Position numbers and translations under genes: made by a program
NCBI RefSeq assembly: GCF_001665685.1
Contig: NZ_LZTB01000118.1
Span: 1 to 64,000, forward strand
Reading direction: 5' to 3'
Length of the DNA stretch: 64,000 nucleotides
Origin: Mycobacterium sp. 852013-50091_SCH5140682
GTDB taxonomy: Bacteria > Actinomycetota > Actinomycetes > Mycobacteriales > Mycobacteriaceae
The notes under the pieces: model-generated
The model's input: only the letters and a program-made list of their open reading frames with translations
The model's database searches: none
Told to the model about the DNA's origin: nothing
In this document: positions 51,037 to 59,594 of the stretch, one piece after another
Position numbering within the stretch: the stretch's first letter is position 1
Layout: every line of letters begins with the position of its first letter

Positions 51037-51705
51037 TCACGCATCGCCAGGCGGTCTTTCGGTTAATCCGTGCCGGTGCGCGTACACGACGGCATGTACC
51101 CGGTCGCGCACTCCGAGTTTGGCCAGGATCCGCGATACATGGGTCTTGACGGTCTCCTCACCAACGAACAATGAGGCGGCGATCTCGGCATTGCTCTTGG
51201 CATCGGCCATAAGCAGCAGCACCTCACGTTCGCGCGGGGTGAGGGTCGATACCTCCGGGGGCACGGGTGTCGGAGCCAGACTCCTGGCGAGCCGAGTGGC
51301 CAGTCGACGCGTCATGGCTGGGTCGATCACGGCGTCGCCGCGGGCAACGATCCGGATCGCTGCGACGAGTTCCTCCGCCGGTGAGGTTTTGAGCAGAAAG
51401 CCGGACGCCCCGGCTTGCAAGGCACTGGCGAGGACCGTCTCGCTGTCGTAGGTCGTCAGCATCAGGATGCGGGTCTCAACGGCCTCGACTATCGGCCGGA
51501 TGGCCGCAACCCCGTCCAGTTTCGGCATCCGGACGTCCAGTATCGCGACGTCGGGCCGAACCCGCAGGCACTCCTCGACCGCGGCGCGCCCGTCACCTAC
51601 CTCGGCCACACACGAGATGCCGGGTGTCGCGTCCAGGACCGCGCGCAGGCCGGTACGGAACATGGCGTGGTCGTCGGCCACCAATGTACGGATAGGTGCT
51701 GTCAT
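51037..51705 (-). CDS. NarL/LuxR-type response regulator
   Basis: This 222-residue protein has a receiver domain (RTLVADDHAMFRTGLRAVLD at the N-terminus, phospho-acceptor in VAILDVRMPKLDG near residue 54, FLLKTSPAEEL near 105) and a LuxR-type DNA-binding domain near residues 150-215 (LTPREREVLLLMADAKSNAEIA, then VKTHVSRILAKLGVRDR). It is encoded directly after the sensor kinase gene with an ATGA overlap and would be phosphorylated by it. The target genes are unknown; the adjacent MFS and hydroxylase genes are candidates. Confidence 0.94.
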   Translation of the reverse strand: MTAPIRTLVADDHAMFRTGLRAVLDATPGISCVAEVGDGRAAVEECLRVRPDVAILDVRMPKLDGVAAIRPIVEAVETRILMLTTYDSETVLASALQAGASGFLLKTSPAEELVAAIRIVARGDAVIDPAMTRRLATRLARSLAPTPVPPEVSTLTPREREVLLLMADAKSNAEIAASLFVGEETVKTHVSRILAKLGVRDRVHAVVYAHRHGLTERPPGDA

Positions 51706-52859
51706 GATGGCGGTATTGGGATCGAGACCTTCGTGCGCCACAGCGACCCGTCGTCGCTGCCGTCACGCACGGTTCCACCGAACAGTTCGGCGCGGCGCCG
51801 GATGCCGGAGCGGCCGCGGCCCGTTGACTCGGGCGAGGTCCCTTGGGCACCAATAGGGTTACTGGCTTCGATGATCACCTCATGGTTCGTGCAGCGCACC
51901 TGCAGCCGGGCCGTCCCCGCGCCGTGGCGCAGTGCATTGGTCAGTAGTTCCTGCACGATGCGGTACACGGTGACATCGAGCGACGGCGAAAGGCCGGGCG
52001 CCGCATCGGGAAGCGTGACGTCCGCCGACAGTCCGGCGGCACGGACGGTGTCGGCGAGGTGAGAAACGTTGGCCAAGCCGGGTTGTCGCTCGCCGGCACC
52101 GTCGGCGCCGTGGAGAAGGTCGAGTTGGCGCCGCAGGTCCATCATGGCCGAGCGGCTGGCTGATTCGACCGCCCCCAGTGACTGGGCCACTGTGTCGGGG
52201 TCGTTGCCTAGCGCCAGCCGGGCCGCGCCGGCATGGATACCTACGGCACTCACGTGATGGGCGATCACGTCATGCAGGTCGCGGGCGATGGCCTCCCGTT
52301 CGTCGGCCAGGGCACGCTCCATAGCCGCCTGCTGACGTTGTTGCTGCCGCTCCAGCTGATCGACATAGGCTCTGCCCGCCGCCGTGTAACGGCCCACCAA
52401 CCACGGCACGACGGCGTTGGAGATGGCGATCAGCAGCACCTCCCGCCATGTCCGGGCGGCACCGTTGATCATCGCCGCACCCGACACCGCCGCCGCCAAT
52501 ACCGGGACGACGAACACGGCTACGCGAATGGGCAGCCACGCCCCCACCCGGTAGCCGGCAACCAGGATGCCGACATCACCGATCCCTGCCGCCAGGCCGT
52601 GCCGGCTGAGCAACCAACATACCGACAATCTGGTCACCGCTTGACCGACCGCGACGACGACGGTCAAGCGGGTAGGTAACGCCAAAGCGAGGTCGGCCGC
52701 GACTAGCAGAGCAGCCATGCCACAGGCCTCTGGCAGGGCGATCTGGAAAATCCCGGATGAGGCGAAGATGCCGACGTCCACCGTGGCCGCCAAGAGCGCG
52801 ATCACTAGCGACTGACGGGCCAATGACCGCCGCGCATCACTGAGCTCGCCGTCGGCCAT
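51702..52859 (-). CDS. NarL-type sensor histidine kinase (HisKA_3)
   Basis: This 385-residue membrane kinase has four to five hydrophobic segments in residues ~15-150, a coiled linker rich in Gln (LERQQQRQQAAMERAL), and the HisKA_3 box EREAIARDLHDVIAHHVSAV with the phospho-accepting histidine near residue 195. The ATPase part has ELLTNALRHG (N-box) near 310 and GRGRSGIRRRAELFGG (G-box) near 355. It phosphorylates the response regulator encoded next. Its start ATG lies inside repeat copy 2 (52851-52891). Confidence 0.92.
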   Translation of the reverse strand: MADGELSDARRSLARQSLVIALLAATVDVGIFASSGIFQIALPEACGMAALLVAADLALALPTRLTVVVAVGQAVTRLSVCWLLSRHGLAAGIGDVGILVAGYRVGAWLPIRVAVFVVPVLAAAVSGAAMINGAARTWREVLLIAISNAVVPWLVGRYTAAGRAYVDQLERQQQRQQAAMERALADEREAIARDLHDVIAHHVSAVGIHAGAARLALGNDPDTVAQSLGAVESASRSAMMDLRRQLDLLHGADGAGERQPGLANVSHLADTVRAAGLSADVTLPDAAPGLSPSLDVTVYRIVQELLTNALRHGAGTARLQVRCTNHEVIIEASNPIGAQGTSPESTGRGRSGIRRRAELFGGTVRDGSDDGSLWRTKVSIPIPPS

Positions 52860-52891
52860 GGCAGACGAGGGTACTCGCCGTGTCCCTCTCC
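52851..52891. repeat. 41-bp direct repeat, copy 2
   Basis: It differs from copy 1 (46961-47001) at one base, which weakens the hairpin by one pair (GACGAG-GGTA-CTCGCC). It spans the start codon of the sensor kinase gene and lies in the divergent region before the hydroxylase gene. Confidence 0.8.
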
Positions 52892-52956
52892 CGGGGGAGA
52901 TGGAATCGCTGCGTCGGGCGATGTTTCGGCCGTGCACAATCCATACCGTTCACGCC

Positions 52957-53820
52957 ATGGACATCACGATCACGATGCTGCTGTGGACTGCCCCCGCGTT
53001 CTTGGTGCTCTCGTTCGTCGAGTGGCTCGACGAACGACGCGACCCACAGTACAAACAGAAGTTCTCGGCACGCGACTACGCCGGCAACTGGGCCACCTAC
53101 GCCCTCAACGCAGCCTTCAAGTTCGCCGGTCAGTACCTGCTGCCGTTCTCAACCATCATCGTCGCGGCATCGCTGACCCCGCTGCGGCTGTCGCCTCGGC
53201 ATTGGTGGGTCTGGGTCGCCTGCTTAATCGTCACAGACTTCTGCTACTACTGGGCACACCGCGCCGATCACCGGGTGCGGCTGTTGTGGGCGGCACACAG
53301 CGTGCACCACTCCAGCAGGTTCTTCAACCTCTCGACCAACCTGCGGCTGCCGTGGTTTCACCCGGTGTCGTACACGTTGCGCAGCCTGGCGTGGTTGCCC
53401 GCCGCACTGCTCGGGTTCCCGGTATGGATGATCTTCCTGCTCAATACCGCGGGACTGCTGTTTCAGATCCCCTGCCACACCGAACGTATCGGCAAGTTGT
53501 GGCCCGCTTGGGAATTCGTGTTCAACACACCGTCGCACCACCGGGTCCACCACGGCTCGAACAAGCCGTACATCGACAAGAACTACGGCGGCGTGTTCAT
53601 CCTGTGGGACCGCATGTTCGGCACCTACGCCGAGGAAGTCGAACCAGTGCGCTACGGGCTGCTGCACGACCTCGCCTCGCAGAACCCGATCAAGTACAAC
53701 TACCTCGAGACAGTAGCCATGGTGCGCGACATCGCCCATGCCAAGACATGGCGCGGCCGACTGGGCTACATCTTCGGACCACCAGGGTGGACCGAGAACG
53801 CCGCACTAGCCACACACTGA
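52957..53820 (+). CDS. Sterol desaturase/fatty acid hydroxylase-family protein
   Basis: This 287-residue integral membrane protein has the di-iron histidine clusters of the fatty acid hydroxylase superfamily: HRADH near residue 101, HSVHH near residue 112 and HHRVHH near residue 195, with several membrane helices around them. Such enzymes hydroxylate or desaturate lipid or sterol chains with O2 at the membrane. ATG at 52957 is chosen because an in-frame ATG at 52858 would start inside the 41-bp repeat. It is divergent from the two-component system. Confidence 0.9.
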   Translation: MDITITMLLWTAPAFLVLSFVEWLDERRDPQYKQKFSARDYAGNWATYALNAAFKFAGQYLLPFSTIIVAASLTPLRLSPRHWWVWVACLIVTDFCYYWAHRADHRVRLLWAAHSVHHSSRFFNLSTNLRLPWFHPVSYTLRSLAWLPAALLGFPVWMIFLLNTAGLLFQIPCHTERIGKLWPAWEFVFNTPSHHRVHHGSNKPYIDKNYGGVFILWDRMFGTYAEEVEPVRYGLLHDLASQNPIKYNYLETVAMVRDIAHAKTWRGRLGYIFGPPGWTENAALATH

Positions 53821-54253
53821 AAGCGATTCGACGATGCGAATCTCGTTACACACGCTCTTCACTCAGAAGCTCGTCCGTACGACTCAGCGACGATTTCACG
53901 CCGACCACTGAAGTCAGCACCGAATCGGTAAGTTGCAGCACCTCGATGGCGCAACGGAAAAGCGTAACGTGCGCGCCTCATCCAAGACTGCGGATGACGA
54001 CAGTAATCCGTCGTTCATACGCTCGTCCAGCAACGACTTCCGGTACAGATTACAGATCCGAGGCGGAGAAAGTGAGGTTTACGAGTCCGTCAAAGTACCG
54101 TGAAAAGTCCGCAGTCGCTAAATAATTGATGTACGCAGATGTCGCTGCAGCAGCGAATAAGTACAGTCTGACCATCACCGGCACAACTCGTTTGTGCACC
54201 TCTCTTCACACATATTCGTGACGAAATGACACTTATGGCGAAAGGAACAATTT
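53821..54253. other. Intergenic stretch of lower GC, nothing recognised
   Basis: This 433-bp stretch is visibly richer in A and T than its surroundings. It has a 30-codon frame at 54129 with no ribosome binding site. The promoter of the secreted protein and lpqY probably lies here. Confidence 0.45.
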
Positions 54254-54886
54254 ATGCGACGCACAATGACCATTCTGGCCTTCATATGTGTCGGCAGTAT
54301 GGCGGCGGCTTCGGCTGTTATTGGAATCGGCAACGCCCAAGCTGCCCCCAGCTTCTGGCTCGCGGAGGAACCGGTTGCCGCACAAGCAGATGAATGCGCC
54401 ACTATCACAACCAGACTCGACGGTACACGCGCCGACGATGCGGCTGCGGGAGCTGGCTCATGGAACCGGAGCGGGTCACTGGGCCGCTGCAATCGGTATA
54501 ACCCAGCATCCTCGGAAGCCGCTCATGTCGACTCACTGCCCGCAACTCAACCGACGATCGCAGTGTTCGGCGTTGCGCCAGAAGCGACTCCGGACTGCCC
54601 AACGGTGTCCGCGACCTCAGACGGGGCTGCGCCCACGCTGCCCAGCGGGCTGCCTCAAAATTCTCTCCGCGTGTACGAACCCGTACACGGTGACACCGCG
54701 ACGACTTTTGGAACAAACATCGCCTTCACACCGCGAGAACCTGTCCACCCCAACACTCAAGGCGATCGTGGCGAACCGCCGCTAGGGCCGGCCATTACGA
54801 TCCCCCTGGGTGAAGATTCCATTGCGCCGCCCCTTCCGCCTTGGTCACTACAGGCAAACAAGACGACATGGACAGCTGATAAGTGA
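54254..54886 (+). CDS. Secreted protein of unknown function
   Basis: This 210-residue protein has a classical signal peptide (MRRTMTILAFICVGSMAAAS, cleavage expected after NAQA near residue 29). The mature part is polar and low in secondary-structure signals, rich in Pro, Thr, Ala and Asp, with four cysteines that could form disulfides. I do not recognise a family. AAAGGAACAATTT precedes the ATG, a fair ribosome binding site. The stop overlaps the lpqY start (GTGA), so it is probably translated together with the sugar-binding protein. Conservation elsewhere is unknown. Confidence 0.6.
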   Translation: MRRTMTILAFICVGSMAAASAVIGIGNAQAAPSFWLAEEPVAAQADECATITTRLDGTRADDAAAGAGSWNRSGSLGRCNRYNPASSEAAHVDSLPATQPTIAVFGVAPEATPDCPTVSATSDGAAPTLPSGLPQNSLRVYEPVHGDTATTFGTNIAFTPREPVHPNTQGDRGEPPLGPAITIPLGEDSIAPPLPPWSLQANKTTWTADK

Positions 54887-56331
54887 CTGGGCGAGATTGC
54901 TGGTCACGCCACGGCTCCGACGGTAGACCGTACTTGCGCACACTACAGCTCTGCGCTGCTGCATCCGCCGCGCTCACGGCTGCATCGGTGGTCGCGGCGT
55001 GTGGTGCCGAGGACGGCGGGACCGTCATCAACTACTACACCCCGGCAAACCATATGGCGACATTCGCCGCCGTCGCGAAACAGTGCAACGAGCAACTCGG
55101 CCACCGGTTCACCATCAAGCAGATCTCGTTGCCCAGGGGCGCCGACGATCAACGTTTACAGCTGGCGCGCCGCCTCGTCGGCAACGACAAATCGCTCGAC
55201 GTGATGGCACTAGACGTTGCGTGGACCGCCGAATTCGCCGAAGCCGGTTGGGCGTTGCCGTTATCGGACGATCCGGGGGGCAAGGCCGAGAACGATGCCA
55301 CCGAAAACACCCTGCCGGGCCCTCTGGCCACCGCCCGCTGGCAGAACACCCTGTACGCGGCACCAATCACCACCAACACGCAATTGCTTTGGTACCGTGC
55401 GGATTTGATTAAAAAACCACCGTCGACCTGGGATGGCATGGTGGCCGAGGCCACCCGCCTTCGCAACGAGGGTGGGCCCAGCTGGATCGCCGTTCAGGCC
55501 AGGCAGTACGAAGGTCTGGTCGTCTGGTTCAACACGTTGCTGCAGAGCGCCGGCGGGCAGGTGCTCTCCGAAGACGGCAAGACCGTCACCCTCACCGATA
55601 CCCCAGAGCACCGGGCCGCCACGGTGAAGGCGCTGTCCATCATCAAATCGGTAGCCACCGCGCCCGGTGCGGATCCGTCGATCACCCAGACCGATGAGGG
55701 TACCGCCCGCCTGGCTCTCGAACAGGCCAAAGCCGCAATGGAGGTCAACTGGCCGTTCGTACTGCCGTCCATGCTGGAGAACGCTATCAAGGGCGGGGTG
55801 AGCTTCCTACCGCTAGACAAGGATCCGACGCTCAGGGGCGCCATCAACGACGTCGGCACCTTCTCTCCATCGGATGAGCAGTTCAACATCGCCTACAACG
55901 CGACCAGGAAGGTGCTCGGCTTCGCGCCGTACCCCGCGGTGAATCCCGGCAGGCAGGCGCGGGTGACGCTGGGCGGTCTGAATCTCGCAGTCGGCCGCAA
56001 CACCCAGCACAGGGCCGAGGCGTTCGAAGCCATCCGGTGCCTGCGCAGTGTGGACAACCAGCGCTACACCTCGGTGGTGGGCGGGCTGCCGGCGGTGCGC
56101 ACCTCGCTATACGACGATCCACGGTTCCAGGCGAAGTATCCGCAGCACGACATCATCCGCCAGCAGCTCACCAACGCGGCCGTGCGACCCGTGACACCGG
56201 TGTACCAGGCGGTATCGACCCGCATCTCGGCCGCGCTGGCCCCGATCAACGCGATCGACCCGGAACGGACCGCCGACGAGCTGACCTATCAGGTGCAGCA
56301 GGCGCTCGACGGGAAGGGGCTCATCCCGTAA
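54883..56331 (+). CDS. lpqY: LpqY-like trehalose/sugar-binding lipoprotein
   Basis: This 482-residue extracytoplasmic binding protein (family 1) follows mycobacterial LpqY over its whole length: QRLQLARRLVGNDKSLDVMALDV near residue 87, EFAEAGWALPLSDDP near 112, APITTNTQLLWYRADL near 157, EVNWPFVLPSMLENA near 286 and GFAPYPAVNPG near 345. A lipobox (VVAACG) near residue 40 marks a lipoprotein. In mycobacteria LpqY captures trehalose for the SugABC importer, but no sugA, sugB or sugC follows; the next gene is convergent. It could serve a transporter encoded elsewhere. A TTG at 54934 is an alternative start. Confidence 0.88.
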   Translation: MTGRDCWSRHGSDGRPYLRTLQLCAAASAALTAASVVAACGAEDGGTVINYYTPANHMATFAAVAKQCNEQLGHRFTIKQISLPRGADDQRLQLARRLVGNDKSLDVMALDVAWTAEFAEAGWALPLSDDPGGKAENDATENTLPGPLATARWQNTLYAAPITTNTQLLWYRADLIKKPPSTWDGMVAEATRLRNEGGPSWIAVQARQYEGLVVWFNTLLQSAGGQVLSEDGKTVTLTDTPEHRAATVKALSIIKSVATAPGADPSITQTDEGTARLALEQAKAAMEVNWPFVLPSMLENAIKGGVSFLPLDKDPTLRGAINDVGTFSPSDEQFNIAYNATRKVLGFAPYPAVNPGRQARVTLGGLNLAVGRNTQHRAEAFEAIRCLRSVDNQRYTSVVGGLPAVRTSLYDDPRFQAKYPQHDIIRQQLTNAAVRPVTPVYQAVSTRISAALAPINAIDPERTADELTYQVQQALDGKGLIP

Positions 56332-56517
56332 CCCACCACGAGCGATCGCGATAGGACGGGCGAAACACCGCTACTCCCTGCTCAATGATCAAGCGGATCT
56401 CAGCCGCGGGCGGGCCTCGCACGGCCAAGCCTGCCCGTTGCGGAGTAAGCGGGGGTGCACGCCCACCCGTCGCACCGCATCATCGTCCCGATTTCTCGGG
56501 CAGCTCGCAGGCGGTAG

Positions 56518-58263
56518 TCACGAGTCGGTACGCGAGCTGCGCAGGTGGGCAGATTGTTGCCGCAGGTCCTCCAGTGCTGTTCGGGTGTATGCGCACTCAA
56601 CAGCCGTGTCGCTGCCAGCATCGGCACGGGAGCCAATCGCGGTAATTGTGTCGACGAGGTCTTCCAGGCGGCCGGCCAGTGGCAGCACTCGCAGCGCTGC
56701 GCCGCTGACGGGGGGTGGTTCGGTGACTGCCAATTCGGCGGCAGCCCGCACCTGGTGCGCCAGGCGGTAAGCGTCATCGCGGCGGGCCTGCCAATGCACC
56801 CTCCGGCTCGGAGGTTTGGTGGCTTCGTCGAGATAGTGTGCTGCCGCGTCGAGCGCCACATCCAGACGCGCTGTGGCCGGTAGCCGGCGTGCGCCCGGCC
56901 ACAGCAGATACCCGAAGACGAGCGCCAGCGTCGCCCCCAGGAGCGTATCGGCGACGCGGACGATGGGCATTGTCATGGCGGCGTGGCCGAGGGAAGCGCT
57001 CAACAAAGTCGACGTGGTCACGCCGGTGACGTAGAAGGCGTACAGCCTCGGGGCCGTCAGCACGGCGAGTGCCAACCCGGACGCGGCTGCCACCGCGACC
57101 ACCAAGGCCGGTAGCTGCGCCCAAAGGACCAACGCGGCAAGCACCGCGCCGACGACGGTTCCACCTACCCGGTTCACCGAACGCATGAATACAGACGCGT
57201 ACTCGGGACGCACCACGACCGCGGCAGTGAGAGGCAGCCACAGAGCATGATCTCCCGGTCGCTTGAGCAGTACCGCCACCCCGGTGGCTACGGCAAGACA
57301 CAGACCGATCCGCGCGCCATTGGCCATGGCGGTACGGGTGCTGAGAAATCGCAGCACCGAAGCCAGCCGTCGCGGGGGTGATGCCGGCGGTCTCGACGGT
57401 TGCGGACTGAGTGCGTCGGCTAGGGCGTACAGGTGCGGATCGCCGTGGCGGGAAACGTCGACACCATCGAAGTTCACTCGCACCGGCTGTCCGCGCCGCG
57501 TCTGCTCTGCGGCGTCGCGGATCGCGTGGATGACTTCCGGTGCGACTTCGCGGCCTTCAGCGTAGAGGCCCGCGGCAGCGAATGCCGTCAGTTCGGCGGC
57601 GGGGAAGTGGCCGACGGTGCGGGCGGTGGCCGACGCAGCCGCGAGTCGCGTTCGGGCCCGGCGAGCGTCGTCGGTGCCGACCGCAGCGCACAGCTCCGCA
57701 GCGCGGGTCAGAACCTCGGCAGCGGCCTCACGCTCGGACTGGTGTCGCCGAAATGGCCAGAGCCCCAAGGTAGTAACGCCGACCGCTAGGGTTCCTGCCA
57801 GATACCAGGCACACTGCTGCCACCACGGCAGTGTTGAGCCTCCGAATTGGCCGAATGCCACACCGATGCTGAGCATTACCCCGAACGCCGGTGCGTTCGG
57901 GCCCACACCACCGACCAGCCCGGAGACCATGCCGGCGGCGGCAGCTGTTAGAACCAAACTCACCGCCGAGTGCGGCAATAAGGAACCCGCGGCGATGCCG
58001 CCCGCGGCGCCCAGGCCCTGAGCCAGCAGAGCGAGCAGTCGGCCGCGGTAGTGCGGTCCTGTGGCGAATGACGCCGCACAGGCGGCACCAAAGTATGCGA
58101 CACCGATGATCTGAAGCTCACGCAGCAGAACTCCGGTCACCGCGATCATCGCGCTGGCCACCAGGGCATGCAGTGCCGCTGACACTGCCAGCGGGCTCGG
58201 GGTCGGCCGCAGCGCAAGGTAGACGCTGCGGGCTAGCGATTGCGAGTGCCAGCGGATGCTCAC
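56518..58263 (-). CDS. FUSC-family (aromatic acid exporter-like) membrane protein
   Basis: This 581-residue protein has the repeated FUSC layout: an N-terminal block of about six membrane helices (residues ~20-165), a soluble domain (~165-305) and a second membrane block (~320-475) with ARIGLCLAVATGVAVLL and VVVRPEYASVFMRSVNRVGGTVVGAVLA, the most conserved part, followed by a cytoplasmic helical tail. Relatives (YccS, AaeB, YhfK) export aromatic acids or other small anions. GTG at 58263 gives the natural N-terminus; the extra 24 residues of a longer frame look non-coding. Confidence 0.85.
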   Translation of the reverse strand: MSIRWHSQSLARSVYLALRPTPSPLAVSAALHALVASAMIAVTGVLLRELQIIGVAYFGAACAASFATGPHYRGRLLALLAQGLGAAGGIAAGSLLPHSAVSLVLTAAAAGMVSGLVGGVGPNAPAFGVMLSIGVAFGQFGGSTLPWWQQCAWYLAGTLAVGVTTLGLWPFRRHQSEREAAAEVLTRAAELCAAVGTDDARRARTRLAAASATARTVGHFPAAELTAFAAAGLYAEGREVAPEVIHAIRDAAEQTRRGQPVRVNFDGVDVSRHGDPHLYALADALSPQPSRPPASPPRRLASVLRFLSTRTAMANGARIGLCLAVATGVAVLLKRPGDHALWLPLTAAVVVRPEYASVFMRSVNRVGGTVVGAVLAALVLWAQLPALVVAVAAASGLALAVLTAPRLYAFYVTGVTTSTLLSASLGHAAMTMPIVRVADTLLGATLALVFGYLLWPGARRLPATARLDVALDAAAHYLDEATKPPSRRVHWQARRDDAYRLAHQVRAAAELAVTEPPPVSGAALRVLPLAGRLEDLVDTITAIGSRADAGSDTAVECAYTRTALEDLRQQSAHLRSSRTDS

Positions 58264-58264
58264 G

Positions 58265-58510
58265 GATCTGCAGTATCCCAGTGATCTACATGATTGTGCG
58301 CACTCGGCCCATACACGAGTGCCCGCGGCCGCCACCGAGCCGTGACAGGATCTGGCGCACCGTCAGATTCTCGCGCTGGGCCATTTCGATGATCAGATCT
58401 GAACGGCTCTGCGAGCCTTGCAGTTTCGGTCGCAAGAATGTCGTCGGGCAGCGGCTTGTCCAGTTCGAACACCGAGGGGTCGGCCGTTGATTGAGATGCT
58501 GCTGGCGCAC
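58265..58510 (-). pseudogene. LLM-class (DszA/NtaA-type) monooxygenase, C-terminal scrap
   Basis: One frame reads RSDLIIEMAQRENLTVRQIL, then SRLGGGRGH, and a second frame continues with VDHWDT. This matches the region of NtaA/SnaA/DszA-type flavin monooxygenases where R-G-H precedes the G-T/S-P-x-x-V-x-D motif. Only about 80 codons remain, with a frameshift. Confidence 0.5.
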
Positions 58511-58980
58511 CGGACACTGCCGGCCGCAGCCTTGCAGGCGGCGATGGCCTCAGCAGTGCGGACGGGGCTGGTGGACCCTCAGGTGGTGCTGATTGAGGCC
58601 CGCCGCCACGGTGGCGGTGAGGACTCCACCGAGTTCGTAGTTTGTTGACTGGAAGCGAAGGCTAAACCCCGATGAGTACGCGTAGTGACGAAGCTGCCCT
58701 CGCATCCACCGGCGCGGCCGCCCGCGGGCTACGGTTGCCTACGCTGCGCAGCGAAGTCGCCCGCCAGGCCGAGATCGCCGGGCGAGACCGCCAGTCATAT
58801 CTGGTGTTTTTGGCCGAGCTGCTGGCCGCTGAAGTCGCGACCGTGCCGAACGTCGCAGGGCTCACCACATCGCCGACGCGAAATTCCCGAGACTTAAACG
58901 ACTCTCGGAGTTCAACGTCGATGCCGTCAAAACCATCGAACCAGCCGTTCGGTCGGCAGTGGCACCGATGCGCTACTGCG
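58480..58980 (+). mobile_element. IS21-family fragment (end of istA, start of istB)
   Basis: The first part reads LIEMLLAHRTLPAAALQAAM and VDPQVVLIEARRHG, an IstA C-terminus ending at 58648. The second part starts MSTRSDEAALASTGAAARG at 58672 and continues RQSYLVFLAELLAAEV before a frameshift; later LKRLSEFNVDAVKTIEP appears in another frame. Related to the degraded IS21 at 48838-50766 but in opposite orientation. Confidence 0.72.
58672..58980 (+). pseudogene. IstB-like N-terminal fragment
   Basis: About 75 residues of the IstB N-terminal region are readable, then the frame is lost near 58875. The ATPase motifs are absent. It is cut off at the 3' end of the convergent ABM-type gene. Confidence 0.7.
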
Positions 58981-59308
58981 CGCTGACCTCTATAGCGATC
59001 TGATAAACGCCCGGATGCCCGCTCACATCGAGTTCCTCAGCCGCGTGGCGTCCACTCTCGTAGAAGGGCTCACGACCGGTCGCTAGGCGCAGCGCGGCGA
59101 CACTCTCCCACTCTACGAGGCTGACCAATCCGAACCGCGCGCCCGCCGATACCGCGCGAAGCAGGCGCAACGACCGGAAACCCGGCTGCTGGCGCATGAA
59201 CTCAGCTCGTTCTTGCCACGCAGCGAGGAAAGACTCCAGCTTCTCGCTCTCGATCTCGAAGACGTTGACAACCGTGATCGCGCTGGTATCCGTTTCGGAC
59301 TCGGTCAT
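58973..59308 (-). CDS. Antibiotic biosynthesis monooxygenase (ABM)-domain protein
   Basis: This 111-residue protein has one ABM domain: ITVVNVFEIESEKLESFLAAW near residue 10, EFMRQQPGFRSLRLLRAV near 40, FGLVSLVEWESVAAL near 62, and a final strand VYQIAIEVSA. The NxF/E-x-x-PG-F pattern is typical. Such proteins are small cofactor-free oxygenases or heme/quinol binders. ATG at 59308 removes an upstream extension that looks non-coding. It stands alone, so its function is not predictable. Confidence 0.82.
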   Translation of the reverse strand: MTESETDTSAITVVNVFEIESEKLESFLAAWQERAEFMRQQPGFRSLRLLRAVSAGARFGLVSLVEWESVAALRLATGREPFYESGRHAAEELDVSGHPGVYQIAIEVSAQ

Positions 59309-59594
59309 GTCGTCACCCACGCTACGCGACCGCGGGTCCAGCCGCGCGCATTCTGCCAGCGGCCTGGACGGTAATTCGGCGCGACTGGGTCGTCTCATCG
59401 TCGTGCCACTGTCTTCACGATCAACATCCGGTCGCGGCCCGCCCCTTGTCCAGGCCGGCAGATCCGCTGCTTGACCTTCGTGCCGCTGGAAGGGTGAGCT
59501 ACGTGTGTGGGTGCAGTGACGTCGCGATTTCGGTGCTTGGCCGCGATGCGCCGCCAGCTATTCATCCCGGTCACCTATCGATTTGAGGACAGCC

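Noticed and set aside
46961..52891. The 41-bp repeats as CRISPR repeats or as IS ends
   Set aside because: There are only two copies in direct orientation 5.9 kb apart, with no spacers and no inverted counterpart.
52932..54125. 397-codon plus-strand frame over the hydroxylase gene
   Set aside because: It is a different frame of the same strand; the histidine-cluster protein at 52957-53820 accounts for the coding signal.
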